DNA from: Pseudomonas sp. PDM05
GTDB lineage: Bacteria; Pseudomonadota; Gammaproteobacteria; Pseudomonadales; Pseudomonadaceae
Length of the DNA stretch: 64,000 bases
Direction: 5' to 3'
Assembly: GCF_014851685.1 (NCBI RefSeq)
Contig: NZ_JACVAC010000011.1
Coordinates: forward strand, 62,001 to 126,000
Under the pieces are notes generated by a model, which saw nothing but the letters and a program-made list of their open reading frames with translations, was not told where the DNA came from and made no database searches. The translations under genes were made by a program, and so were the position numbers. The stretch's first letter is position 1; the number at the start of each line of letters is the position of its first letter. Positions 38,401-45,767 of this stretch are shown here, piece after piece.

Positions 38401-40095
38401 GGAAGCCGATGGCTTAAGTAAACCGTTGGCCAACGCCCAGTCCCTGAGGGCGGCACCTTGTGCATCTTGCTCAATGATTCGTTCTTGTTTGCTGATCGGC
38501 CCGATGTCGGCATAAGCCATGATTTGCGCATACGTCGACTGGGCCGTGGAGCCAGCCGCCTTGGAATCTCGCAGCGCCGAGGCGGTTTCAAAAGAAACCC
38601 AGCTATGGGAGCCGTACGTCAGCTTATCGGGAATGTCTTTGGCCAGCAGTGGGGGAGCATGACGGGCCAGTAGCAGGTGTGCCGCAACGGGGGCGGTTTC
38701 GGTCGTGGCTCGTTTGGTTTGAACCAGATGATTGATGAAAGCGGTGACAATCTCAGTGGCATGCATTCCTGCCAGTTTAGGGCTTGCCAAGTCGAAACCG
38801 GCGACCATCCTGGCCGCTTGCTCCGAGGGATTGTGGGCGCGAACCGTAGACGCGGGCTCCAACTGCTCTCCTAGCACGGCGAGCAACAAATCACTGCTGG
38901 TGGCATAACCGCCGTACCGCACTCGCAGTACCTCACCGAGCGCTTTTGCCTTCGGCGATTCGAGCATATTTTCTATGATTTGTTGAGGCGTCGAGGTCTG
39001 TGCCGAGTCGGTGATCCTGTGTCGCATCAAATAGTCAAGGAGCGGCTCAGGATGTTCGGCGTTTTCCATAAGGCCGGTATTCAACCGGCTTAACTCTGAG
39101 TGCTCAATGGGGACTGGCCATGACAACGCGCCGCCTAAGTTTCCAAGGGGCGCTTGTACAGGCGCCGGTGTCGACAGGGACCGTTCAAGGTTGTTGAGTT
39201 GCTCCAGGTTTGCGGGCATGTCCCAGCCGTTAAGGAGGATAAAATCCGCGAGGCTGACCTTCCCCTCAGCGTTCGGCATACCGGCCCATGAGTTCGGATG
39301 CACGTCCATTCTGGCCGCTCTCAGAAGATCATCCAATGCAGGGCTCGCGCCTGTGTTACCGGCCATCTGCGCTGCCACGGACTTGAGTGCGCTGGCCGCG
39401 CTGTGCTTGTTTTGGATGGCCCCCAGCTCACGCTTCTGATGGTCAAGTGCGTCCTTGGCAGCGTCAGTCAATTGAGGAAAGACTTGCTGTTCCTTGAGGC
39501 TGGAGGCGCGTGAAGCCAGCCCTTCTTGAGTGTCGGGTAGGGTTTCTCCATAGAATGCGGCGATCTGCGAAAGGTTCGCGGCGTTTTGCGTCGGCACATG
39601 CAGGCGTACCTGTCCGGCCGCCAGCTTGGTAGCGGCCTCCATCAGCAGGTACCAGGACGCAGGCAACATTTGATCGCGCCGGGCATCACCACCAAACTGT
39701 TTAACATCTCCTTTCACGCTGGCAACCATGAATCCGGGCTTCCACCGCGGAGGGGTGTAAAAAGTGGTGCGTTGTGACAAGTCGACATCGTTTCTTTTCG
39801 CCCATTGCGTCAAGTCAGGGCTTTTGAGCAGCGTGCTCAAGTGCTCTTGCCATTGCCCGTAAGTTGAGTTGGCTGGAATGTTAGTAATGAACTCATCGGG
39901 TATTCCAGCGTGGTAGCGACCGCTGGAGGCCTTGAGCAATGAGTTGGCATATAACTGGGTCAGTGCCTGGTCGCCAGAAACCGCTGCGCTAGCAGCGGCT
40001 GTAGGGGAAGCCTCAGGTGCTCTGGAGTGGGACGCGTGTGACGGCCCGCTGTTTTGAAGGGGTGGGGTGGAACTGAGGTTTGCAGTAATGGTCAT
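35440..40095 (-). CDS. Large toxin-like protein 2: YopT/C58-like protease plus CheD/CNF-like C-terminal domain
   Basis: 1551 aa, paralogue of toxin 1. An extra ~300-residue N-terminus is followed by the shared region (GNLGGALSWPVPI; DIPDKLTYGSHSW), a translocation-like hydrophobic segment near residues 895-990 (LRSAIVNF, then DVFGFLTAGAAVGGKAAK), and the protease signature Cys1195 (RGQCAAMSRVM), His1284 (DHSMTAG), Asp1303 (FFYDPNFGLATF). Spacing is 89/19, against 87/19 in toxin 1. After a linker, a domain absent from toxin 1 has Cys1422 in RGISDCTAIVLLSDL and His1443 in RTLMHLRG, like CheD/CNF deamidases. GC is visibly lower than in flanking genes, suggesting acquisition. A TTG precedes the ATG at 40095. 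Export route unknown; function inferred. Confidence 0.75.
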   Translation of the reverse strand: MTITANLSSTPPLQNSGPSHASHSRAPEASPTAAASAAVSGDQALTQLYANSLLKASSGRYHAGIPDEFITNIPANSTYGQWQEHLSTLLKSPDLTQWAKRNDVDLSQRTTFYTPPRWKPGFMVASVKGDVKQFGGDARRDQMLPASWYLLMEAATKLAAGQVRLHVPTQNAANLSQIAAFYGETLPDTQEGLASRASSLKEQQVFPQLTDAAKDALDHQKRELGAIQNKHSAASALKSVAAQMAGNTGASPALDDLLRAARMDVHPNSWAGMPNAEGKVSLADFILLNGWDMPANLEQLNNLERSLSTPAPVQAPLGNLGGALSWPVPIEHSELSRLNTGLMENAEHPEPLLDYLMRHRITDSAQTSTPQQIIENMLESPKAKALGEVLRVRYGGYATSSDLLLAVLGEQLEPASTVRAHNPSEQAARMVAGFDLASPKLAGMHATEIVTAFINHLVQTKRATTETAPVAAHLLLARHAPPLLAKDIPDKLTYGSHSWVSFETASALRDSKAAGSTAQSTYAQIMAYADIGPISKQERIIEQDAQGAALRDWALANGLLKPSASGRYTQTQISEVYTQYNNQIREFSKASQHFDEPIPNLKQSVLTWLKQHCGETIDYEKKCLLLSGYHPDFPGPYSIYDLVAKNLLLDPPQNLKGLNHPPNRWYVKRNVDFPLQDVLNAARASKIPDFSAQFDTQIKRYVDDFIESIPVLTRYMLTRLPDEDKRLIEYGEIDIYREELIYKEQIDVGILHKAQPDNNKPLLLRAKSGDKTVFYEVNPQRGEIFKRDDLQGNFVVGKLTNLHVYERYPSDQPIAVAKYSNLAPGARFITHLLHFNATPDKGTPNTYASARTASIVNAVHSNVIDGQRDIMVAAARGVTTLDTEVPNYKKIQEFFLNLIPLRSAIVNFAKGDISGGLVDLSFDVFGFLTAGAAVGGKAAKAFKAARTLGKVGIFAKAVGRTAFDVINPLSGVFGSAAGAVRKTLNSATDLSSGIKLANTDSVYDLIKPSKQYPTSALGTFKHEGKLVESSGVLVDGQWYLFDAASRKHYGKPLSDFQPSIRVNEGELGSWENIVTPLSAESELVRKQWSDLITQTRNGPNKALFDNGFNNISPEGVAGFRPTMKSEDVMKLALEKPRTPEQLGALARQQERIAVKHSFNGASIFSEDVSSVGGTLIPVPQVLYFSQVNPLSRGQCAAMSRVMADAIAQGKELVLIGNIFEAAANPASAASRKFISSLSDVQKQVHTPTVFHAGKQPRAMTPQDIVQELSDSSTSKTLMISTPDHSMTAGVIGEGATRKFFFYDPNFGLATFSNADQMSRGMQKIVNNKKLPVQYKTYGDPNTLKFQVSVYDDKWTNAASLHKKRVTELYDAPLSNAGNTPVVKKPVLADKPPSPEIAFVPENDSITISDRSTILQTRGISDCTAIVLLSDLTDGVYAKRTLMHLRGSSLNPLQSSALRQAQTSLADGSAKLIVVGGERAKSPYAIAVTLRQEHNGETLLRDWVTTRPNSITITTASGVDIKPDGTFNLIEGIEPTKTFTERQKKEVFDFID

Positions 40096-40217
40096 CAAGA
40101 TTTCTCACGTTCAGCGGATACATTTCTGGCAATGCACCGCTTACTAGTGGGGAATCAGTAAGTGTAGTTTCTAAGACAATTCTGAAAGTGGTTTCCAGCG
40201 CTGATGAAGTACCCGCT

Positions 40218-41885
40218 TTAATGGCTGATCATTTCCCGGACTTTTGCCATCAACAAATCGAAGGTGAACGGTTTGGTGATCAACTGCATGCCCGGGTCCA
40301 GGAATCCGCCGCGTACCGCGGCGTGTTCGGCATACCCCGTGATAAACAGCACCTTTAGCTCTGGCCGGATCTGCCGGCCGATTTCCGCCAGTTGCCGCCC
40401 GTTCATGCCGGGCAAGCCGACGTCGCTGATCAGCAGGTCGATACGCTGCTCCGACTCGATGATCGGCACTGCCGTATCGGCATCGCCGGCCTCGACGAAG
40501 GCATACCCCAACTCCTTGAGCACAGCGCTGACCAGCAGCCTGACCGCCGGGTCGTCCTCGACGATCAGCACCGTCTCGCCGACGTTGGCAAAGGGCAGCA
40601 ATGCCGGGTCAGCCACTTCATTGGCGACGATTTCGCCCACGAAACGCGGTAGGAACAGGCTTACCGTCGTTCCTTTGCCAACCTCGCTATGAATCGTCAC
40701 GTGGCCGTGGGACTGGCGGGCAAACCCATAGATCATCGACAACCCGAGCCCCGTGCCTTGCCCGATGGGCTTGGTGGTGAAAAACGGATCGAAGACCCGC
40801 CCCATGACGCTTTCCGGAATCCCGCAGCCGGTATCGCTGACACTCAGCTCTACGTAGTCACCGGGTTGCAAGGTGCCATAAGCGGCAGTGAACACGTTGT
40901 CCAGGTGGCGGTTACAGGTTTCAACCGTGAGTTTGCCGCCATTGGGCATGGCGTCGCGCGCGTTGATCACCAGGTTGAGCAGGGCGCTTTCCAGTTGATT
41001 GGGGTCGGCCTCAGCGGTCCACAGTGCGTCGGTGAGGCGCATGTCCAGGGCGATGCTTTCGTTGATGCTGCGTTGCAGCAACTCGCCCATGGAGCTCACC
41101 AACTGGTTGATCTCCACAGGCTTGGAATCAAGGGACTGGCGCCGAGAGAACGCCAATAATCGGTGCGTAAGCCCGGCGGCGCGGTTGGCGGAGGTCACGC
41201 CCAGGTCGATCAGGCTGTCCAGGTCGTCCAGCTTGCCCCGCGAGACCCGCCGGCGCAGCAGCTCCAGGCTGCCGATGATGCCGGTGAGCATGTTGTTGAA
41301 GTCGTGGGCGATGCCGCCCGTCAGTTGGCCGACCGCTTCCATTTTCTGCGACTGGCGTAACGCATCTTCGTTGTGGCGCAGTTGCGCGGTGCGTTCTTCC
41401 ACCTGTTGTTCGAGGGTTTCCAAGGTGCGTTGCAGGCGTGACTCGCTTTCGCTCAGGTCGACCAGGCGATCGCGGGCTTCATATTGCCGGCGGCGGCCGC
41501 GCAAGGCAGTACTCACCAGGCTGATCAGGGTCACCGGGTGAAATGGTCGCTCCAGGAACGTCACGTTGCCGAGCAAGCCGCTCAGTTGCGTGGTGCCGAT
41601 TTGCTCTTTGCCGCCGTGGTGCGTCAGCAACACGATGGGCAAGTCCGACCAGGCCGGTTGGTGTTGCAGGTACTCCAACAATGGCTCCAACGCCACACCG
41701 CGCAGCGCTTCGGCGGCGATGATCAGCAGGCCGGCGCCTTGCTCCAGCGCCGCGCTCAGCGCGCCCAGGTCGCTGGCCACCATGCCGCCGTAGCCGGCTT
41801 CGTTGAGCATCATCAACGCCAACGAGCCGTCACGGCCCATTGGCGCAAGGATGATTGCGCGCTCGGAGAGGGGTGACAGGCCCGG
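40218..41885 (-). CDS. Hybrid histidine kinase with degenerate N-terminal receiver
   Basis: About 556 aa, no membrane helix. The N-terminal ~120 residues fold like a receiver but lack the acidic pocket and acceptor Asp (LLIIAAEALRG), i.e. a pseudo-receiver. Then a coiled coil, HisKA (GQLTGGIAHDFNNMLTGI), HATPase (DTGCGIPESV; GTGLGLSMIYG) and a functional C-terminal receiver (IVEDDPAV; LISDVGLPGMNG; ITKPFTF). It starts with GTG (first base 41888) overlapping the KaiC-like stop, so the two are co-translated; the coordinates given end at the second codon because the GTG is shared with that stop. Kinase and KaiC-like ATPase probably form one signalling unit. Confidence 0.87.
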   Translation of the reverse strand, partial: PGLSPLSERAIILAPMGRDGSLALMMLNEAGYGGMVASDLGALSAALEQGAGLLIIAAEALRGVALEPLLEYLQHQPAWSDLPIVLLTHHGGKEQIGTTQLSGLLGNVTFLERPFHPVTLISLVSTALRGRRRQYEARDRLVDLSESESRLQRTLETLEQQVEERTAQLRHNEDALRQSQKMEAVGQLTGGIAHDFNNMLTGIIGSLELLRRRVSRGKLDDLDSLIDLGVTSANRAAGLTHRLLAFSRRQSLDSKPVEINQLVSSMGELLQRSINESIALDMRLTDALWTAEADPNQLESALLNLVINARDAMPNGGKLTVETCNRHLDNVFTAAYGTLQPGDYVELSVSDTGCGIPESVMGRVFDPFFTTKPIGQGTGLGLSMIYGFARQSHGHVTIHSEVGKGTTVSLFLPRFVGEIVANEVADPALLPFANVGETVLIVEDDPAVRLLVSAVLKELGYAFVEAGDADTAVPIIESEQRIDLLISDVGLPGMNGRQLAEIGRQIRPELKVLFITGYAEHAAVRGGFLDPGMQLITKPFTFDLLMAKVREMISH

Positions 41886-41887
41886 CA

Positions 41888-43387
41888 CTACCCCAGGTCC
41901 TTGAGCAGTGGCGAACCGGCGCCCATGTACGTCGGAATGCCCCGCAGCACGCCTTGGAAGTTGTTCAGCGGTTCGCCCACGGTCATGCCGCGACTGCCGA
42001 TGCGGTATTCGCGGATCGTGGATTCATGGGCGCCGGTGCGTTTTTTGATGATCGAGATGGCGCGGCGTACTTCACCGATGGCTTCGAAGTAGCGCAACAA
42101 AATCACGGTGTCGGCCAGGTAGGTGATGTCCACCGGCGCCTGCATGTCGCCCACCAGCCCGTGTTGCGCAACGGTCATGAAGGTCGCCGCGCCACGGCGG
42201 TTGAGGTACAGCAGCAGCTCGTGCATGTGCAGGATCAGCGCGTTCTCTTCCGGCATCGCGGCCTGGTAGCCGTTGATGCTGTCGATCACCACGGTCTTGA
42301 TTCCGCTGTCGTCGACGGCGCGGCGCACCCGGTGGGAGAACTCGCCCGGGGACAGTTCGGCGGCGTCGACCTGTTCAATCAGCAGGTTGCCAGTGGCTTG
42401 CAGCGCTTGGAGGTCGATGCCCATGTTTTTCATGCGCTCGAACAACAACCCCAGTTCTTCATCGAAGATAAACAGTGCGGCTTTCTCGCCACGGGCTACC
42501 GCAGCGGCCGCGAAGATCATCGAGATCAGTGACTTGCCCGTACCCGCCGGGCCGAGGATCAGGCTGCTGGAGCCGGTCTCGATACCGCCGCCGAGCAACG
42601 AATCCAGCTCCTTGATGCCGCTGGTCAGGGTCTGGCGGTTGTAGCCGCCACGGTGTTCGGCCGCGACCAGGCGCGGAAACACATGCACGCCGTCCTGCAG
42701 GATGGTGAAGTCGTGGAAGCCGCCGCGGTATTTCTGCCCCCGGTACTTCACCACCCGTACCCGGCGCCGTTCCGCGCCGTAGTTGGGCGTCAGTTCTTCC
42801 AGGCGGATCACGCCGTGGGCGACGCTGTGCACGGTCTTGTCGAGGGATTCGGTGGTCAGGTCGTCCAGCAGCAGCACCGTGGCGTCATAGCGCACGAAGT
42901 AATGCTTGATCGCCAGGATCTGCCGGCGATAGCGCAGCGAGCTTTGCGCGAGCAGGCGGATCTCCGACAGGCTGTCGATGACCACGCGGGACGGCTTGAC
43001 CCGTTCGACCGCCTCGAAAATCTGCCGGGTGGCCTCGCCCAGCTCCAGGTCGGAGGAGTACAGCAGGCTTTGCTGGTGGTCAGCGTTGAGCAGGCTTTCG
43101 GGTGGAGTCAATTCGAAGATATGGATGTTGTCATCCAGGTCCCAACCGTGGGACTTGGCGCCCTGGCGCAACTCGCGCTCGGTTTCGGACAGGGTGATGT
43201 ACAGAGACGTTTCGCCGTTTTTCGCACCGGCCTGCAAAAAATGTAGGGCGACGGTGGTTTTACCAGTGCCGGGTTCACCTTCCAGCAGGAACAGATGGCT
43301 ACGCGAGAGCCCACCGCAAAGAATGTCGTCAAGACCTTCGATGCCGATGGCCGCCTTTTCACTGAACAGCTCGTTGGATGTAGACAA
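41888..43387 (-). CDS. KaiC-like double-domain RecA-family ATPase
   Basis: 499 aa with two RecA/KaiC domains, each with a Walker A (GEPGTGKTT; GPAGTGKSL) and Walker B-type strand (RVVIDSLSEI; TVVIDSINGY). KaiC homologues outside cyanobacteria often act with histidine kinases, as here, where the next gene is a coupled hybrid kinase. TTG at 43387 is favoured because GAGGG lies 7 bases upstream; an ATG at 43411 has no ribosome site. Three TACAAG repeats lie upstream. Confidence 0.87.
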   Translation of the reverse strand: MSTSNELFSEKAAIGIEGLDDILCGGLSRSHLFLLEGEPGTGKTTVALHFLQAGAKNGETSLYITLSETERELRQGAKSHGWDLDDNIHIFELTPPESLLNADHQQSLLYSSDLELGEATRQIFEAVERVKPSRVVIDSLSEIRLLAQSSLRYRRQILAIKHYFVRYDATVLLLDDLTTESLDKTVHSVAHGVIRLEELTPNYGAERRRVRVVKYRGQKYRGGFHDFTILQDGVHVFPRLVAAEHRGGYNRQTLTSGIKELDSLLGGGIETGSSSLILGPAGTGKSLISMIFAAAAVARGEKAALFIFDEELGLLFERMKNMGIDLQALQATGNLLIEQVDAAELSPGEFSHRVRRAVDDSGIKTVVIDSINGYQAAMPEENALILHMHELLLYLNRRGAATFMTVAQHGLVGDMQAPVDITYLADTVILLRYFEAIGEVRRAISIIKKRTGAHESTIREYRIGSRGMTVGEPLNNFQGVLRGIPTYMGAGSPLLKDLG

Positions 43388-43492
43388 GAATTGCCCTCGG
43401 ATCACATACAAATAGAGGAGCGCACCGCCTTGGGCGCGCCATATTTACTTGACCGTAGTGGCCTGTGACCGTTCAACGAATTCTGATATTTG

Positions 43493-43538
43493 TACAAGTT
43501 GCGTAGGTTTTTACAAGTTTTTGCAGTGCGGCTACAAG
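43493..43538. repeat. Three TACAAG direct repeats upstream of the KaiC-like gene
   Basis: TACAAG occurs at 43493, 43512 and 43533, spaced 19 and 21 bases (about two helical turns), each followed by a short run ending TTGC. The last copy enters the 3' end of the TPR gene. Candidate binding sites for a regulator of the kaiC-kinase pair. Confidence 0.4.
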
Positions 43539-44590
43539 CCTTGTTGCAAGGCCGGATCGTCCGGGTTTTGTTGTTCGAGCTGGGCGAGCAACACCTGTAC
43601 GTTCTGCAGTTGGCCGCTTTCCTTCCAATAGTTGACCAGCAGCACACGGGCCTTGCGATTGGCAGGGTGACGCTGGACGATCTCCTCCAACTGACGTTGC
43701 GCGGCTTCCAGTTCGTTCTGGGCGTGCAGGGTAGTGGCCAGGTCGTAGCGGTAATCCTGATTGTCCGGCTCCAGCTCTACCGCCTTGGACAGGCCGAGCA
43801 GGGCATAGGCACGCTCACCATGGTGCAGCAGCCACAGGCCGAGGGCGTGTTGCAGGTAGGCAGATTCCGGGTGCGCCGCCAGTTGCCGTGCCAGCAATTG
43901 GCGCGACTCTTCACTTTTGCCCTGTTTATCCAGCAATTCGATCTGTGCGACCACGGCTTGCAGGTTGTCGGGCTGCAAGCGCATGGCTTGCTCCAGGGCA
44001 TTTTGCGCGTCCGGCAGCAGGGCGCTGTGGATGTACAGGCGCGCCAGTTGAATCCAGCCCTCGGCAGATTCGGGCTGGGCCTTGAGGTATTTGACGAATT
44101 CGTCCAGCACTTGCTGCAACGGGCCGAAGTACAGGCCCAGAGTGTCGGGCGACAGGCCGAGCAGAGCATTGGCGGCGGCAAAGCGCACGCTTTGCTCCGG
44201 GTCGTCCAGCGCCGGGCCAAGCAGCAGCGTGCGCTGGCCACTGGGCACCAGGCCGACGATGCTGTGGATCGCGGCCTCGCGTACCAGCGGGGAATCGCTG
44301 GCCAGGTCCTTGTCGGCCAGTTTCAAGGCTTGCGGGCTGGGGTAATTGGGCAGTTCGGCGTGCAGCGCGGCACGCCGTTCAGGCGACAGGTCCGGCCGCG
44401 CCAATTGCTGGTAAAGCACGCGGGCCGCGCCAGGCTCGCCGTTATGCGCCTGTTTAAGGGCTTTTGAATAACCATGGGCAATCGCCGGCGGCACGGCCAC
44501 CTGGGTGGAGCGGGAGAAATACCAGGCGAGCAATACAAAAAACAGCAGGGCGCACAGGCCGACGATGGCGTAACGGCGTGACTTAGACAT
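43532..44590 (-). CDS. Membrane-anchored TPR protein
   Basis: 352 aa. One N-terminal helix (YAIVGLCALLFFVLLAWYF) and then a HEAT-like stretch (REAAIHSIVGLV) and tetratricopeptide repeats (AEGWIQLARLYIHSALLPDAQNAL; DYRYDLATTLHAQNELEAAQ). The C-terminal half resembles CcmI/NrfG-type TPR proteins of cytochrome c biogenesis, but no ccm genes are near. Function unknown; a scaffold is likely. Confidence 0.75.
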   Translation of the reverse strand: MSKSRRYAIVGLCALLFFVLLAWYFSRSTQVAVPPAIAHGYSKALKQAHNGEPGAARVLYQQLARPDLSPERRAALHAELPNYPSPQALKLADKDLASDSPLVREAAIHSIVGLVPSGQRTLLLGPALDDPEQSVRFAAANALLGLSPDTLGLYFGPLQQVLDEFVKYLKAQPESAEGWIQLARLYIHSALLPDAQNALEQAMRLQPDNLQAVVAQIELLDKQGKSEESRQLLARQLAAHPESAYLQHALGLWLLHHGERAYALLGLSKAVELEPDNQDYRYDLATTLHAQNELEAAQRQLEEIVQRHPANRKARVLLVNYWKESGQLQNVQVLLAQLEQQNPDDPALQQGL

Positions 44591-44657
44591 GCAGGCGTCC
44601 GAAAAGTATTACAAAGCCGTCAGCTTCGGTCAGACCAACGCGAGTGTCAAACCGGCA

Positions 44658-45551
44658 TCAGGTCAGCACGTACTCCACAGGTTCCAGGGCGGGCGGCAGG
44701 TCGCTTTCGCCGAGGGCGGCGCGCAGTTCGCGCTCCAGGTTGCGCACGATGGCATTGCACGGCAGGTCGTTTTCGTCGAAGCCGAACGGGTCTTCGAGGT
44801 CATCGCCAATTTCGTCGAGGCCAAAGAAGGTGTAGCTGACGATGGCGGTGAACACTGGCGTCAACCAGCCCAGCGGCTCGGCCATGGCGAACGGCAGCAA
44901 AATGCAGAACAGGTAGATGGTGCGGTGCAGCAACAACGTGTAGGGGAAGGGCAGCGGCGTACTCTTGATCCGTTCGCACGACGCCTGCACCTGGCTCAGG
45001 CTGACCAGTCGGGTTTCCAGTTGGGTGTAGCGCCACTCGCTGATCACGCCTTGCTCGCACAGTCGGGAAAAGCGCGCGCCGAGTTGCTGCAGCACGTTGT
45101 CGGGCAGGTTCGGGTGCGCTGCGTCTACGCCGATCCAGGGCGTGATCGCCCGGGCTTCGTCTTCGTGGCGCAAACGCGCGATCAAACCATGGGCAAACCC
45201 GCACAAACCGCGCAACAGCATGGTGCGCTCTGGCGAATCGCCGAGTACTTGGGTTTCGCGGATCAGCGAGCGCACATCAATGATCATCTGCCCCAATTGC
45301 TTGCGACCTTCCCACCAACGGTCGTAGCAGGCGTTGTTGCGAAAACTCATGAAGATCGACAACGACAACCCCAGCAACGTGAAGGGCGTGGCGTTGACCT
45401 TGGAGAAATATGCCGGGTGCCACGTCTCGACCAGCACGATCACCGACGCGAGCAGCGTCACCAGCAGGCTGCGCAAGGCAATGCGCTTGGCAATCGAACC
45501 CTTGAGGGAGAACAGGATACCCAGCAAGTTGGGCTTGGGACGGACGATCAT
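44658..45551 (-). CDS. Bestrophin-like (YneE/UPF0187) membrane protein
   Basis: 297 aa with about four helices and the bestrophin motifs FRNNACYDRWWEGRKQLG and GLDEIGDDLEDPFG. Bacterial members form pentameric ion channels. Starts at ATG 45551, divergent from the acyl-CoA catabolism operon. Confidence 0.85.
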   Translation of the reverse strand: MIVRPKPNLLGILFSLKGSIAKRIALRSLLVTLLASVIVLVETWHPAYFSKVNATPFTLLGLSLSIFMSFRNNACYDRWWEGRKQLGQMIIDVRSLIRETQVLGDSPERTMLLRGLCGFAHGLIARLRHEDEARAITPWIGVDAAHPNLPDNVLQQLGARFSRLCEQGVISEWRYTQLETRLVSLSQVQASCERIKSTPLPFPYTLLLHRTIYLFCILLPFAMAEPLGWLTPVFTAIVSYTFFGLDEIGDDLEDPFGFDENDLPCNAIVRNLERELRAALGESDLPPALEPVEYVLT

Positions 45552-45767
45552 CGGCAGGGGGGCTTCTTTGGTGGCGCAGGCCCTCAGGTTAGAAGCTTGC
45601 GCCAGGGCCGTCCAATCGCTTGGGCTGACCGGTCGATCAGCGCGATCGATGATTGGCCAAAGCAGTCAGCCAACTTGAAAGCTTTGACCATTGCTGCTGC
45701 AGCGCTCTGGAGCGACTATTTCCACGGTTTACGTCCTTAAAATAAAAATGCAGAAGGATTTGAAGCG
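45552..45767. promoter_or_regulatory. Divergent region bestrophin / acyl-CoA ligase
   Basis: 216 bases without a gene, AT-rich near 45725-45760, just before the ligase start. It must carry both promoters; no specific operator is recognised. Confidence 0.3.

Noticed and set aside
24712..40095. Prophage or integrative element carrying the toxin genes
   Set aside because: No integrase, transposase, tRNA target, phage structural gene or flanking direct repeat is visible.
35440..40095. T6SS or Rhs effector
   Set aside because: No VgrG, PAAR, Hcp, Rhs repeats or immunity-gene candidate adjacent; export route left open.
43485..43545. TACAAG repeats as a CRISPR or satellite
   Set aside because: Repeat unit only six bases, three copies, one inside a coding end; no spacers.
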